Assembly (NCBI GenBank): GCA_003956705.1
Contig: QZCP01000091.1
Location: 1-64,000, forward strand
Direction: 5' to 3'
DNA: 64,000 nucleotides
Source of the DNA: Brevipalpus yothersi
Taxonomy: Eukaryota > Arthropoda > Arachnida > Trombidiformes > Tenuipalpidae
A model generated the notes under the pieces. The model did no database searches. It was given only the letters and a program-made list of their open reading frames with translations, and had not been told where the DNA came from. Each line of letters opens with the position of its first letter. Positions within the stretch are counted from its first letter, which is position 1. The position numbers and the translations under genes were made by a program. Below, one piece after another: positions 34,331-48,553 of the stretch.

Positions 34331-37300
34331 AAAAATTTTATGGATAATGAGAAGCCGATTTTATTCAATTATTGTGATAATTTGAATGGATTCTTGAGCC
34401 TCTCCCTAGTCCGAATGTCAAAATATTCCAATAGATCTGATCAGTTGATACAAAGTTTTTCTTTCAAAATCAGACTACAAGATTTTGTGATGATTAAAAG
34501 TACATACATGTATTACCGGCTTGTAATGCTTGAGACAATGGCCACAAATATACTTTCTCATCATTTTGTCTCGAAAAATCCCTCTATTCATGCGAAATGT
34601 AATAATATCGAGTGCATCTCATTTCCTTGTGATCAGCAGCAAAATTATTTCCTTTCGATGAAAGTTCAGTAACCTACGAATTGAATCTTTGCTCTAAGAA
34701 GACTTGAAAATCTGTAACAATCAACATTTACCCTGATTCTATTGACCAAAAGAAGAGGATTGATGTCCATGAACAGCGTGAAATATAATATTTTCAGCTT
34801 TTTTTGAATTTTTGAATTGAATTTCACCTCTTGTCTGAGCCTGCATAGGTGATGCCTCGCTATTTTTATCATGCTTCCTGAACTTCTTTTTTCTCCGAAA
34901 AATGATCTCTCATTGCTCTTTCATCAGCTCAACTCATGGCGCTTAAAACTTGATCTGTCCATTCTGAATACGATATCAGCTCCACTCTAATCTAATCATT
35001 ACGGGATGGCAAAAAATCAGTTCGGGACTATTATTGTTAGTAAAGTAAAAATCTTCTCTCTCTCGGAACCAAATTTGATCCATTAGTAAATCAAGGATAT
35101 AAGTGATTGATTACCGAAAAAAACTATGACCGTTAGGTCCATCGTACATCGTCCAGCTGATACAGTTTGTCACAACAACAAACGGAAAAAAGATTCAGAT
35201 GACATTGTAAAATGCCATTCGATCCGCATACAATGTCATCTGTATCATTGACAATTATCATCATCATCAGCAACAATTTAGTATTTTTTTTCTCCACTTA
35301 ACCTTCTCTCTTGACCACCATCACCATGAACAGCATCCCAGAATAGGTTGCCCATTAATTGATAATTTGGAAGGGGTGTATAATGTTCATTCACACAAAT
35401 ACACTTGGTGAAATCTTATATATATATACATATATTCATGAATTGTTCATGTTATTGATCATATGAACTGTTCTGTTTGGCCTCAAGTGGCCTCAAGTTA
35501 CCCTAATGGCGCATTTATGGTGTCCATTTACGATTTTCACATCAATGATTACGATTTTTTCTTAAAGGCCTTTTCTCTCTTCGATTATCATTATCATTCT
35601 GTATACATTCTCCACACACTTGTAACCACTACCACCCCCTTTACTTGGGACACTGGGCGTGGGTGGACACTTAATATGTGTATGATCATTTTGGCCGTTC
35701 AAAGTGGCCTTCATCACTGGAGTGGCTCATTTTGGAATACTGATCTACTCCTCTCAAGCATATGTGTGTAATACATGCTTCTTTCCTGGCGAATCAACTC
35801 AATTGATATTCACATATCTGATGAATATGAGCCCATTAACAATTCTAAATCGACCGCTTCTCAAGTTGACCGGACTGTACATTCATCGAGAGAGAGAGAG
35901 AGGCAGTTACATTTCGATTTTCATGTAAAAAAAGCATGTATACGTATGATAAGCCTTGATTATCTCGTTGACCACCGTTGATTATTGCTGTGGTATCATG
36001 GACACACCTAATCCCTAGCTACTAATACTACAAGTTCAGCCTTAATGAAAATAATGTATACATTATGCTACTCTAATCATTTTGATGAATTTCGTATGAT
36101 TTCCTTCAAGTTTGAGTGGACATGAGTATATAATTCACAATTTTTTCTCTCTTTTTCTTCTACAATGTCCACTCTAGCTCATACACCTGACCATAGTATC
36201 ATGTATATACACTTTGGGGATCACTTTTTTTTCTTTCGTGTATATATTTTTCAAGCATAATCATCTGAAAGAATCAGTTGAAAGAATTTTGCACACTCCA
36301 ATTGTAATGACTGTGGCACCACATCTGATGCTAATACTAACACACTCACACACTTACATACACACTCATATATAAATATAATAATTTTCATTCATGAAAA
36401 GTTCAATGATGGTCGTGTTCATGTTGTTGTTCTTCTTCTTCTCCTTCTTCTTCAGGTCACTCTTTTTTTCGGTGACCAACTATTTTCCTAACCATTTGTC
36501 GTTCATCGACATTAGCCCGCCCGCACGCTTTACACACCACTCTAGAGTCTGAATCATGATTTGGCTGACCAAACTATGCCCACTCGATCCTGTACTACAT
36601 GTAGTATATTCAGTACACATACATACACCATATACCCATACAGACTACTCAAGATTGGCACTCGTGCAATGCCAGTTGTGAAGATGTAAAGTGCGAATGT
36701 GCTTGTGTACATCTATTGTCTAATGGTATTAGAAGATGAATTGGGACACTTTTTTCCGGCTTTTCTCATCTCATCTCATCTTTCGCCTTCTTTTCTCTCT
36801 CTCTCTCCTATGTCTCTCCTCACTTTATCATCTTCATCCCTATTCTTTTTCATTTACTCTCTCATCATCAAGAGCATCTCATCACTTCTCTTCCTTTTTT
36901 TCTTGTCTCCATTCTTGTCCAATTTCTTCCTATTTCTTAAGACTATTTTCCCATCTCTCTCGCTCTTTCTCACTCTCATCGAATTGTTGGAAAATCTTTT
37001 TTTTGATGAGAACTTCAGGAATGTTCGATTGTTTGCATCATTCTTATAAAGAGAGAGAGAGAGAGAGAGAGAGAAAAGAATAGTTTCGAATTATGTACAC
37101 AACTTTTGTCATCATGGGCTGAATCAATGATGGTGGTACTTGATTGAAGTTGAAGTCGAGGCATGTATTGTTAACCCAATGATTTTATATGATGAAAAAT
37201 AAGAAGAAAAATAAGAATAAAAATGGGCTTGTGTGCATCAAGAGTGTCCACACATTAAATCCTCCTTCACACATGATCATTCTTTTGATGCACGCTCGAT

Positions 37301-37415
37301 TCATCAATTTTCTTCTCCTCTTAATGAGCAATAATTGTCCATCTAATATGCATAAAATCGAGAGAAAGGCTTTATTCACGCATAGGATCGGCAGATCATG
37401 CAAATTTTGATCTGA

Positions 37416-37420
<5 letters not shown>

Positions 37421-37468
<48 letters not shown>
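37421..37468. repeat. (GA)n microsatellite
   Basis: Perfect GA run of about 48 bp. A shorter GA run lies near 37052-37073. Confidence 0.95.
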
Positions 37469-37470
<2 letters not shown>

Positions 37471-38984
37471 ATCATCATAGTAGAGCAAGATGATTTGTTT
37501 CTCTTCCATGATTCAAAATCAATGAACACAATTTATCACCTCTTGTGTATGATGGCCCATAAAAAGGTAAATAAACTTCGAAGAACTTTTGAAGAAGTGG
37601 GAATAAGCCAAGAATATCACATGCAATTTTCAGAAGAGTAAAGAAAAAATTTTTATCAGATTTTGGAGGTGAAGAGGAAGAGAAGGTGCAGTGAAAAAAA
37701 GGTTCAAGAAATACCGCAAGATGAAGGCAAGGACCAGCATCTTGATGATGGAGCGAGCAAAATCATCCTCTCATTTTGGTGACGAAAGATGAATCAAAAC
37801 GACTGATTTTATCGATCATCAGTGTACATTACTTTGGGAGTAAAAATTGATCACGTCAATCAAACCACCAACGTTTGTCATCATTTATTGGTTTTAGCGA
37901 TGCTCATAAAGTGAACAAAGTTTATCATACATTAATATATACACACGCACCAAGCTTGAAAGGTTTTTCTGCTGATTTTATTTATCTTCCTAATACTTTG
38001 GCACGATGTGAACTTGATTTAGTGAATATAACGGTCATCCAGAATACATCATTCCGCCATCATTCACAGCCACCCTCGAATGAGAGAGAGAGAGAGAGAA
38101 GTGAAATCGTTTATCGCCATTGAATAAAACGTTTCATTCAAGTGAAATTATATTACGAGATCAGAGTAGAAGAAAGAAAAAAGAAAGAGAGAGAGAAAGA
38201 GAAAGAGAAAGAAAAAAAAATGAGCAAAAGATAACGGAATAAAAAAGTCATGCCGCAGACAATCGAGAGAGAGAAAGATGTTTCGCCGATATATAAGATG
38301 TTATATAAGCGAACTTATCATGCCGCGACCACAGTGATGAGGTGAAGATGATCACTTGATCACGATTTAGGTGCTGACCTTAATCATCATCAGTTAGATA
38401 GGTAGAGAGAGAGAGAGAGAGAAAGAAACATCGCTGAAACACCATGTTCAAAGGCGAGACCCATTACATGTTGTGTTTATATTATTTACTTGAATTTTTC
38501 TTACTCCTATCCTCACTTGGCCTTGGATCAAGTACATACACCTCAGGCTTGCTATCATCAGAGTACAGATCAGAATATATTCACAGATAACATGGCACAT
38601 GGGGCGTTGAAGGTGCAGTGAAAAAAGGCTCAAGAAATACGTCAATTGTACAAGTTTTCCAAATGCATATGTTGGCTGAATTTCTTGGAAGATCAAGTGA
38701 AGCCTAATCACAGGTGACTGATCAACATACAGAATTTTTCTCAATGGAAATTGAGAGTCCCAAAAAAACTTTTCCCCTTAAAACAGCTAAGGGTTTTACT
38801 TATCTCCCGTTTGCTTTCTCTTTGGGATGTTAAGTAAGTTACTGATTGAATTCAATTTTGGAGGTCCTCTCGTGTTTCCCATGCAAACACTTGATTGGGC
38901 AGCTAAGAGAAAGATCCAATAGAGAAAGCTTATATAAAAACCCTACCTTTCTCTCAATCTTTAGCCAAGGTAATCATTTACAGA

Positions 38985-39011
38985 TGTGTGTGTGTGTGTG
39001 TGTGTGTGTGG
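38985..39011. repeat. (TG)n microsatellite
   Basis: TG run of about 26 bp, about 50 bp after a TATATAAAAA string at 38931. Confidence 0.9.
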
Positions 39012-40387
39012 TGAAAAAATAATCAACTAACATTCCAGTGTAAGTGTGTATTGATCAAGGAAGAACATTAGCCTGTTCAATTTTCTCTCTCTTGTTTTTC
39101 GTGTTCCCAACGTTGATTTCTTGTTCTTGTTCCTGAGAGATTTTCCTCTTTTGAATTCTCAACGTGTTCTGTAAGTGAAACCGACTATTGAGTCCGTTGA
39201 TCAGTTACTTTACACTCTCTTACTCCAAACATGGTCTCTTCCTTTTTTTGCCCAGCTTCTTCATCTTATTTTCTTGTTCATCTTATGCCTTCCTTCAGGT
39301 CACTTAGCCCATGAACTGATGCTACTACTACTAGCTCGCCTCATCATCAATTCATCATTCAGGCCGCTCCACAGTTCACCAGCATTCTTGGCCCTCATGA
39401 TTTGCATGAAATTCAAGCGATAAAACAAAATAAAAGAATTTCAACAAGATTCATTGATTCAATTGGAAATCAATCAATCAGGATAGCATTTGACGGAGCG
39501 ATTTGTAACAAGCTCACTAAGTTTGACCTGAGTAGTGAGCATCAGTTTGTCAAAATGTCATTCTGGTCACATTGTTTGCATTCTTCAGATACTTTTCTTT
39601 GAGGGACTATATTTAAATTTGAGTCTTTCCCTCAAAAAACCTGAAATAAGAAAGTCACTATAATCATCTGAAAATTGCATCACAGAGTTTGCATAATCTT
39701 TTGCAATTCATCACATCCAGTATCGGGATTGGATTTGAATTATAATCATGATGAAGCTGTTGGAAATTTGTTTTCCCAGCTTCAAGTATAGATTTTTTTC
39801 CATCTTAGCTTTATGGAATTTCGATGTTGCATCTACCTAAGCATCTTCAAAACCAAAGTTCAGAGGTGATGACTAGCTATGTACATCTGTATCTCAATCC
39901 TTTTTCGGGTGAAAAAAGTTGCGATACTCATTCAGTATATTTATATTATATTACTTACAACTTCCACCCATCATGATGGGAGAGAGCATCTTCATCTCGT
40001 ATTCAGCTGTCCTGACTTTCACCGCAGCTAAGTGTTATTTGTCTCCCTCTCTTTATCCCTCTCTATCATTAATATCTTAAATGTCCCATTTCAGGTGTTT
40101 ATTAGGATCATAAATCAGGGTAATTTTGGCTCACTTCCGGTTGAAGCTCTTCACTCTTATATTTGCTTGTTCCTCTCTCTGTCTCACTCTCTCTTCTTCG
40201 ACAATATTCGCCAGCTTATATAATCAAATTTTCTGACTAATTCATGACAAAACTTTGAGTTGACTGACCGTTAGCTAGATAGAGAAAATCATTTGTAAAT
40301 AAATTCATGCATACAGACATGCCATCAATATAAGTGTTATTGTCTTGATGTTTGTCAAATCTTTCACTTTGCGGTGTGAAAAAAATT

Positions 40388-40399
40388 TTTGGCGCGAAA
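40388..40399 (+). promoter_or_regulatory. E2F-type palindrome TTTGGCGCGAAA
   Basis: Exact match to the full E2F consensus TTTSGCGCSAAA. It lies about 50 bp before a long CT tract, far from any gene I recognise. Confidence 0.4.
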
Positions 40400-40449
40400 G
40401 TGATAAGAAAAAGTTACCATGATCATCAAGGTGAAGCCAATCGAATTTT

Positions 40450-40451
<2 letters not shown>

Positions 40452-40518
<67 letters not shown>
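40452..40518. repeat. (CT)n microsatellite
   Basis: Perfect CT run of about 67 bp. Confidence 0.95.
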
Positions 40519-40521
<3 letters not shown>

Positions 40522-43500
40522 CATCTTTACTGCTCACAATTCTGATCTTATACCACTTCATGATGGCTCACTTCAATCTGTCTGGTTGCCAGAAGAGCCA
40601 TGAACTTGAAAAATGATCAGATAATCAGCCACAAAATTGTGCTGTATATACTGTGGTATGATACATGTATGTATGTATTTTGATGCGTTGTATTTCATTT
40701 GTCCATCAATTTTTTATGGTAATTTTTATGAACCTTAATCAAATGTGAAGCTAAAAGGCTTATTATTATTATCCATAAGTCGATCATAGCACTTGCAGCT
40801 ATTTTTGCTAACAAAAATTTGTTCTCTCTCTTCTTCTAATCAAAATACGGAAGTAATTTGTGTGATCTCTGACCTCTCTCCAGGCTTAACAAATAATGGC
40901 AAAATAACCAACAAGATGTGGCCAAAGTAAGAAAGTTTGCCTCAAGCTTCTCTCTCTATGTATGTATTGCCCGAAGGCAGAAAGTTTCTCTCTCCAATCT
41001 TTTTATTACATCCCAATTGATGCCCACGTTAAGCACCAAATCAGGCTGGTTTCCAGCAAGTAGTAGTAGTAACAGTTAACAGAACTTGTCTATTTTTTTT
41101 CGGTGGCTAAGGAAGAAAAAAAGCTTCATTCAAAGAATTTTCACCCCTACATTTATGGCCACACGATTCTTTCATTGTCCAAAGGATTCCCGAACTATTA
41201 TCACCTTCTCTAGTCAACCTGGTCCCAGACTGGTGAATTGAATTGTCCTCTACAGGGTCTCCTTTTCAGCATCTCTCTCTTTCTCTCCAATTGGTTTTGA
41301 GTGTGATTAGTATAATAGTTTATTCTTCCCACAATTAAACTTGATACTGGCCATGAGCAATCGAGACAGTCTCCGATGTCATCACTGGCTAGCTGAGGAG
41401 GAAGACATCATTCATTCATTCATTGGGCTTGATTTTTCATTCACAAGCTATTCTGTTTCTCTCTCAACAGTTGAATGGAGGACAAAGTAGGAAGCAATGG
41501 AAAAACAAAACTTCTAATGTTTTTCCCTGAACTTGGCCCGTTTTTCCTCTTCTTCTTTTTCTTCCTCTTCTACTTCTTCATGTACTTACTGGCCTGACGT
41601 TATCCGAAATAAGAAGAAGAAGAAGAGAGAAGAAGAGAAGGAAGATATATCTTTTTCATTCTATCCTACTTGTTACCGGCTCATTTTTAGCCCATTTGAA
41701 TTTTTTGGCCAATAAGATGTCTGAAGAAGCACGCTACATTTGAGAGAGAGAGAGAAAGAAAGAAAGAGAGAGAGAGTAGATTTTAGTTTATCCGGTATCG
41801 AGAGCCAATCATTCAGCATTTGTCCAACAATCATCATCATTTTCAATCCATACCATCAGTCCGAATCTATCCATTCGATTGTCAGTCATTGACTTGCCAA
41901 TATTCCTCTTCTTCTTCTTCTCCTTCTTCTTCTCGGTGCCCAACAAGACCGACCTGCTTACATTGCCGTGCCAAGGGGCCGACTGTATATATATACACCT
42001 ATCCAGTTCCTATTCGGAATGTGGCCTCAAGTATAGTGAAGAGGACTGAGAAATAAAAGACTCGCTTGACAAGTACACATGATAATGTTTATTCATAAAT
42101 AACGATCTGACTTTTCTCTTTCTTTCTCTTTCTTTCTCTTTCTCTCTTTCTTCTTTTATCAAATGATTCTTGAAAAATTTTTATCGATATTGGCACTTTT
42201 TTATCATTTTTCAAAAGGAACGTTTGTTCCTCTCTATTCTCACACAATATTGTTGTTAAATCTTGACATCATTCATTGACCAACTCACCAAGTTGGATAT
42301 AATTTTTTGTCCACATTTCATCATGACATTCTGGAGGTTTTTTTACAGATAGTTAGATAATATTCATCCTCTTAGAGCATTATTTTTCCTTAATTAAGAT
42401 AATTTTTATTCTCATATCTTTCTTCACGTTCAGTTGTATTGGGATCAATTTTGGAGGGTTTCTTTTTTTTCTTCTTTATTGCACGATTCGATTCTCACAA
42501 TTCGATTACTTTGCCGATTCTCAATTCAATCACTATACAATAGCCAAAAGTGGTATCTGACCATCAAAATCGCTTAACGTTGATCGTTTTCAACATTCAG
42601 ATCATAGTTGATGGTAGCTGGGTCCATTATCCAATCAAGGTTCTTATGATAAAAAGTATCCATACCGATTTGGATTATAATCCTTATTTATCCATCATAA
42701 TTTTTCATGGTTCCCTGAAGCATGCAATCCATTCATAGTATGATATATAGTGGACATAATCGATATTCATCAAGCTATCAGCAAAATATTTCCTCGAAAC
42801 ACTACACATACATGTATACATGGCCCGATGTGTAAGGTCATCAATATGGATTCAAAAATTTGAGTGTTTGAGTGTAGTATGGTATATATGGTATGTTTAG
42901 GTAGCAAGAATAAGTAACGGTACATGATAAAATGTTACAGATAATCGAGGCGATACTTGATGTTTGATTCTTCACTTTTATGAGTTAACAGAGTTACCCA
43001 AGTTGATCTGTCAACAGTTAAGTAGCTTAAAATTCTCTTTCTTTCTCCTTTTCTGGAGGCTGAGTATGATAAAAAAAATAGAAGATAAAATAAAGTGAGC
43101 AATTATGGAAGTGTAGTAACAGAAGATGAGGATGAATAATTTCTTAGCGAGTTCATCATTCTTTCGAAATCGAATATTTTTTTTCTCTCTATCACTTCTC
43201 TGCCGAAATTCTTGAATTTATCTGAACATGAATGAATCTGAATTTATTACATGTACACACACACACACACTAACATATGATTTTGATTAGAACTTTTGGA
43301 GGAAAAAAAATCTGCTCTCATCATAAGCTGATAAAGTGTACTCTCGATGAGATGAAAGATTTAATTCATTAAAATGATTGCATAATATTCATAATCTTAC
43401 TGAATGAACACACATGCTTACATATCTTATGTTTTAATTTTTCTTTTATATCCTGTTTACTTGCTACTGCTGATGATTACTGCAATCGAATGAATCAATT

Positions 43501-44013
43501 CACACAACAATCATCAGCGATATTATACATTTCGAGATTGTATTATCAATATCAGAATTCATAAACATTTCTTTCTATCGAAAAGTAACATCAATCTGTC
43601 TTCCAACACATGTACACATAACTTAGCATTGAAAAATTTAAATCGAAATATTATCTTCGTGCACTTGGCACTTTGGTGAGCAACAAGATTAACACCGATT
43701 ATTTTCTTCTCTCTTCTCATCTCTCCAACATCATTCAGCATCCCAATTCATACACACATGCAATAATCATGGCTGCTAGAAGTGTAAAAAAAATAAGTTA
43801 CTATCATCATCATGAATTCAGACATACTGACTGTGAGAGTAGAAAAGTATGGCAAGCAACCTGATCAACTAGTGAACGAAAAAGAAAGAGAAATGGAAAG
43901 AATTTTTGATATGTTGTTGTTCATAAACAAACATGAAACTAGTTTGCCCAAAAAAACATAAAAGTGGCCATCGAAGATTAAAGAGGGCCTAAGATTCCCA
44001 AAACTGACATGAC

Positions 44014-44019
<6 letters not shown>

Positions 44020-44077
<58 letters not shown>
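44020..44077. repeat. (GA)n microsatellite
   Basis: Perfect GA run of about 58 bp; the first of two closely spaced tracts. Confidence 0.95.
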
Positions 44078-44080
<3 letters not shown>

Positions 44081-44315
44081 AAATTCAAATGGCCCTTCTT
44101 GATGTTCCATTTCAAGTTTTCCTCTTCTTCTTTACCGTGAAACTGTGAAAATTCACGAGCACATGGTATATTCAATTTGGATGCAAAATACCCTGTGTAT
44201 AAGTATGTGTGTATTTTGATCATTATCATGCATACATTAGCTGTCGTCATTTTTTTGTAATTAACGAAGACTGGCTGATTAGATACAGTATCGTGTTGAG
44301 GTCAAAATTTGTGTT

Positions 44316-44319
<4 letters not shown>

Positions 44320-44387
<68 letters not shown>
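44320..44387. repeat. (GA)n microsatellite
   Basis: Perfect GA run of about 68 bp, 243 bp after the previous tract. Confidence 0.95.
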
Positions 44388-44391
<4 letters not shown>

Positions 44392-47300
44392 AAAAAGGAA
44401 CCTGAAAACATCCAGAGGTCAAGCTGAGAATGATGATGATCTACAGCTTCTCTCTCTTCTCTCAATCAGCGAGTGTTCATCAAATTTTTTCTCTCTTCTC
44501 ATGATACCCATAGATTTGGTTACATTTTGATTAACTATCATGAATATTTACCTACATAAATCAAGGTTACTGATTTAATTAAACATATACACACCAGAAG
44601 TATGTTGGTCAATATTACTTTGACATTACCATTTCCGCTTCCTTCAACTTTTCTCATTCTCTCTCTTTTTCTCTCTTCATCGATAATAGAGTGAACAATA
44701 GCCAACACTCGTAACACATTTATATTCTAGATTACACTTCCTTTTCTTGATACATGAATAATAATTACATGATTTTCCAGCTCATCATCATCAGCTAATA
44801 GCATTATTTAGTCTGATATTATGTATATGTAAATGTATGATTCATTATGCGTATTGACTTGAGAGTGAAGATTGAAGTGTGTAGAGCTTCATCCTGAAAA
44901 CATGAAAATAAAATGGAATGCCAATCGATTGTGGCCAAGGAAGCGAAGCTTCAGACGAGATAAATAGTAAACACGTGTCTGAAATAACGGTACTCTCGGA
45001 AACTGTCTTGATGATCATGAAGGATGTAACTAAGGTTGTGTGTATGCATTCCAGTAGCTGGGCGAAGTTGAACAAATCAACCGGGTGAACACAGCATACA
45101 CATAACAGTGTCTGTCAATCATTCATCAAGACCCAATATTATACTCACACACACAATGTATAAGAGGAACAGAATAACTGTATTCATTCGATTAAATGGT
45201 GCTGATGTTAACCATTATTGTCAGCTACTATTACCACTACTGTACCACTTCCACTACTATTGGGTGTATATCAGCACCTCTTAAGTGGCCTTATAATGGA
45301 CAGATGATTTTTTATTCTTCATCTTTTACACCTTCACTTACACTTACCGTATACACACTCAATGGACTTCGGAATGTTGGACACTTTTCTTGGTGGACAC
45401 ACAATGGTTTACGCTTGAAAATGATTCTCTCAATGTTATCTGAAATATTTTGATTGTGAAGTGTGTGTGTATAGTGGATGTCAGATTCATTTTCATGGAA
45501 TTGTTGCTGGAATTGTTGGAGAAATGAGTTCGAGATGAAAAAATGGCCAGAATGTTGCTCTATCAGTTATGCTTTTGATTATAATTTTTTGATTACATGT
45601 TTGAATTGTGAGTGGACTGATTTTCATCCAAATTGACATGACTTCTTTTTCCGTTCTACTTCCGATTTTTTTTTCTATTCCTATATCTTCATCGCTTATG
45701 AACTAATCGTTCATCGGACTGAATTATCTTTAAATGATCATGATAATAAAGTCAATGTTCATTGATTCATCTTGTGTGATACAAGACATTGTGAATGACC
45801 GAGATGACCAGATAAATTGCACATACATGTACATTGTACATTGTACAATCTTGATGCTCGTTGATGACACAAAAGAAAAATAGTAATATCATATTATTCA
45901 TGCTGGTTATCATGATGAAAAACTTTTTCTTTATCGTTATCAAATTTATTTTAAGAATTTTTTTCATTTTTTTCAGTCCACCAACATGGTGGTCATCAAG
46001 TCAGATTGTGTGTCCAGCCGAGTTACCTTACATCTTACTCAGGGATGGGAGGATTGAATGAAAAATCTGAATATTCCAAGTAGGAATTCAACAGTGAAAG
46101 TTACCCACATGTGTCCTCCACATGATGGACATGATTAGATGAAGCTATTTGAGGATAGAAAATTTGCACAAAAATCTGTTGACAAGTAGAAAAATTTCGA
46201 TTTGCGATAATTTTTTTGGAATATAGTTTTCTGCACAAGAAACCGTTATTCCTCTTGGGTCACTGCTTTTTTTTCGAGGCTCCTCTTGGCATTTTCCAAG
46301 ATATTGGGCAGCTAAGAGTTACCAAATACTGGCCAATGAACACATCTGTCAGTGGTCTGAACTCATGCTGAGATTTGGATCAGAGCTATTCGGGCTACTG
46401 GGCGTTCATCAGCATGGTATATGTGTGTATTTGCAAGTGAAGAGTGGTGCGAATGAGTTTTTCAAGGATGACAGGCTGAGAGTGATTGAGTGGAAGATGA
46501 AGATGAGAAGATGAGAAGAGATGAAGATGGAGATTATCTGAGGAAAAGATGGAGAGAGAGGAAGAAAGAAAGAGGAGCTGATTACCGTCATCATTATCAC
46601 TCTTCCAATCAGATGTGTCAAAAGAAGTGATGGTCAAAGGTTCCTCTTGTTTTTCAAAGTTTATCTTGTCAAGTGAAGCTTCTGTATTTTTTCTTGGACC
46701 TTATATTGGGAGGTTTTGATAATCAAGGGAGATCAAAATTTGGGAATTTTTTGGGTTAAAAAGAGCTGATTTTGTGGTACTTTTTATCAAAATAGAAGGA
46801 GAGTGATAGAAATTTGCATACTGATTTGATCGGGACAAAAAGGAGGATATAGGGAGTTAATGTTCAAATCAAATGATTTTATCCACTATTTTCCTTTTTC
46901 AATAAAAATAATTTAGGGATCAATTTAAAGAGATACAAAGCGTTAATGAATCCGATACAATCGTTAATTTATCAAGATCACTCAATCATCAGTATCAAAT
47001 ACAAACTTTGACTTTGAATTTTGAATTAATTTTCTCTTTCTTTCTTATCTGTTAAACATGAAAGTGTTCCATGCATGTACATGAAATCGAACAAGATTGG
47101 TTTTTCCTTCTTATTTTGAAACCAGAAAATAATATTCATGAAATGTTATACTGTCTGATGAGAGAGAGAAAGAGAATGCTGAAAATGCCTTTAAACCATA
47201 TGAACAAAGAATAAAACGATTGTGGTCAATAATCATCATTTTTGTATCCATTCTCTTAGTGAAAGAAAAAATTTGATTCTCTTGAAACTTTCCCCTATAA

Positions 47301-47520
47301 TACTTTTTGGTCTGTTTAAATTCATACTAATCTTTGGGTTGATAATTTTCTGATCGTGCTGTTAACATGAATGGTTAACAACAACAATCTTCTCAGAGAA
47401 CAGATAAATTGTCTCTATCTCTCTCTCTCTCTTACTGTACTATAGATTGTGTTCACTTTTCTTCTTCTTACCATCAATGTATATACTTTCATCAAAGGGC
47501 TTCTCGCTTCTGATACAAGA

Positions 47521-47523
<3 letters not shown>

Positions 47524-47552
<29 letters not shown>
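47524..47552. repeat. (GA)n microsatellite
   Basis: GA run of about 29 bp. Confidence 0.93.
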
Positions 47553-47556
<4 letters not shown>

Positions 47557-48151
47557 CATAAACAAATTACAATCAACATTTCACGACCAATCGTGACCAG
47601 AATATTCAAAAATTGTGTACAATCAAAATCAGTGATCAAACCTCACTAGCAGTAACCGCCCAATTAATCAGTGTCAACATCCTCTTGTGATTAGTTTTGC
47701 ATGGATCTTCTTGTTTCCATGCTTTCTCAATGGTAGCAATTTAATATGTCTCAACAATGAGCATACACATAAAGATGAAGAAAAAAATTGATTTTCATCA
47801 AATGAAAACAGTCTTTCTTTGATACACAATCAGGTGATGAAAGTAAAAGTCAAAATGGACAACTTTTAAATTCAATCAAATTTTGATAGCTCATAATCCG
47901 GATCAAGTTTGGTGATGAAACTTTTGAAGTTCAATCAAAATATAAGATTTTCCCAAAAAGGTGATCAAAAACCAACTTTGATGCACACACAAATGATTGG
48001 ATCAGAATGGCTTGAAATAGCAATCAAATGATCACCACTTTTTTTAAACTATCACAATTTTTGCCGTAAATTTGTCAATCTTGTGGCCACATCGAATGAT
48101 CTTTGATCTGATGATCTTTCCCGCTCAAATCCAATATCATCACCGTCACAA

Positions 48152-48153
<2 letters not shown>

Positions 48154-48188
<35 letters not shown>
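48154..48188. repeat. (GT)n microsatellite
   Basis: GT run of about 34 bp upstream of the orphan promoter. Confidence 0.93.
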
Positions 48189-48189
<1 letters not shown>

Positions 48190-48521
48190 GAATTTTTTCT
48201 ATCATTTGGGAAGATTGGAGGAGGAAAGATTAATCTGATCTAATAATACGGTAGTATTAAAGCGTAAATCAAGCTGAAAAAGATGTTGAAAAATTGATGG
48301 AAAATTAAACTTTTCAGCAAAAGAGGAGAGTTTAGAAAGGAGTAGACAGATTTTTATCATTGAAGAGAGAGAGAGAGTCTTTTTATACCTTTTTTTCCAT
48401 ATCGAAAACCACTTTTCTCTCTTTTTCATTGAAACTTTTTTCTTCTTCATCTTTGCAACTTTATTTTCTCCATCCTCATCTCTTCGGTGTTGGCAGGCAT
48501 TTCATCGATTTTTGATGTGTA

Positions 48522-48553
48522 TATATAAAAGTTTTCTCGGTAGACCAGTCAGT
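48522..48553 (+). promoter_or_regulatory. Orphan TATA box plus TCAGT initiator
   Basis: TATATAAAA at 48522-48530 and TCAGT at 48549-48553; TATAAA starts 27 bases before the initiator A (48551). This resembles the NPF promoter, but no recognised gene follows until Cad99C at 53895. It may start Cad99C, a non-coding RNA or an unrecognised small gene. Confidence 0.4.

Noticed and set aside
35463..35771. 102-residue plus-strand frame in the desert
   Set aside because: Composition is not protein-like, with no signal peptide or domain; TCAAGTG-type sites explain the visible structure better.
38448..38744. 98-residue minus-strand frame
   Set aside because: No recognisable domain or splice context, and it overlaps the short repeated motif; looks like chance.
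38931..38970. TATATAAAAA with a possible initiator
   Set aside because: No good initiator at -30 spacing, and the following frame starts at a non-ATG codon with no domain.
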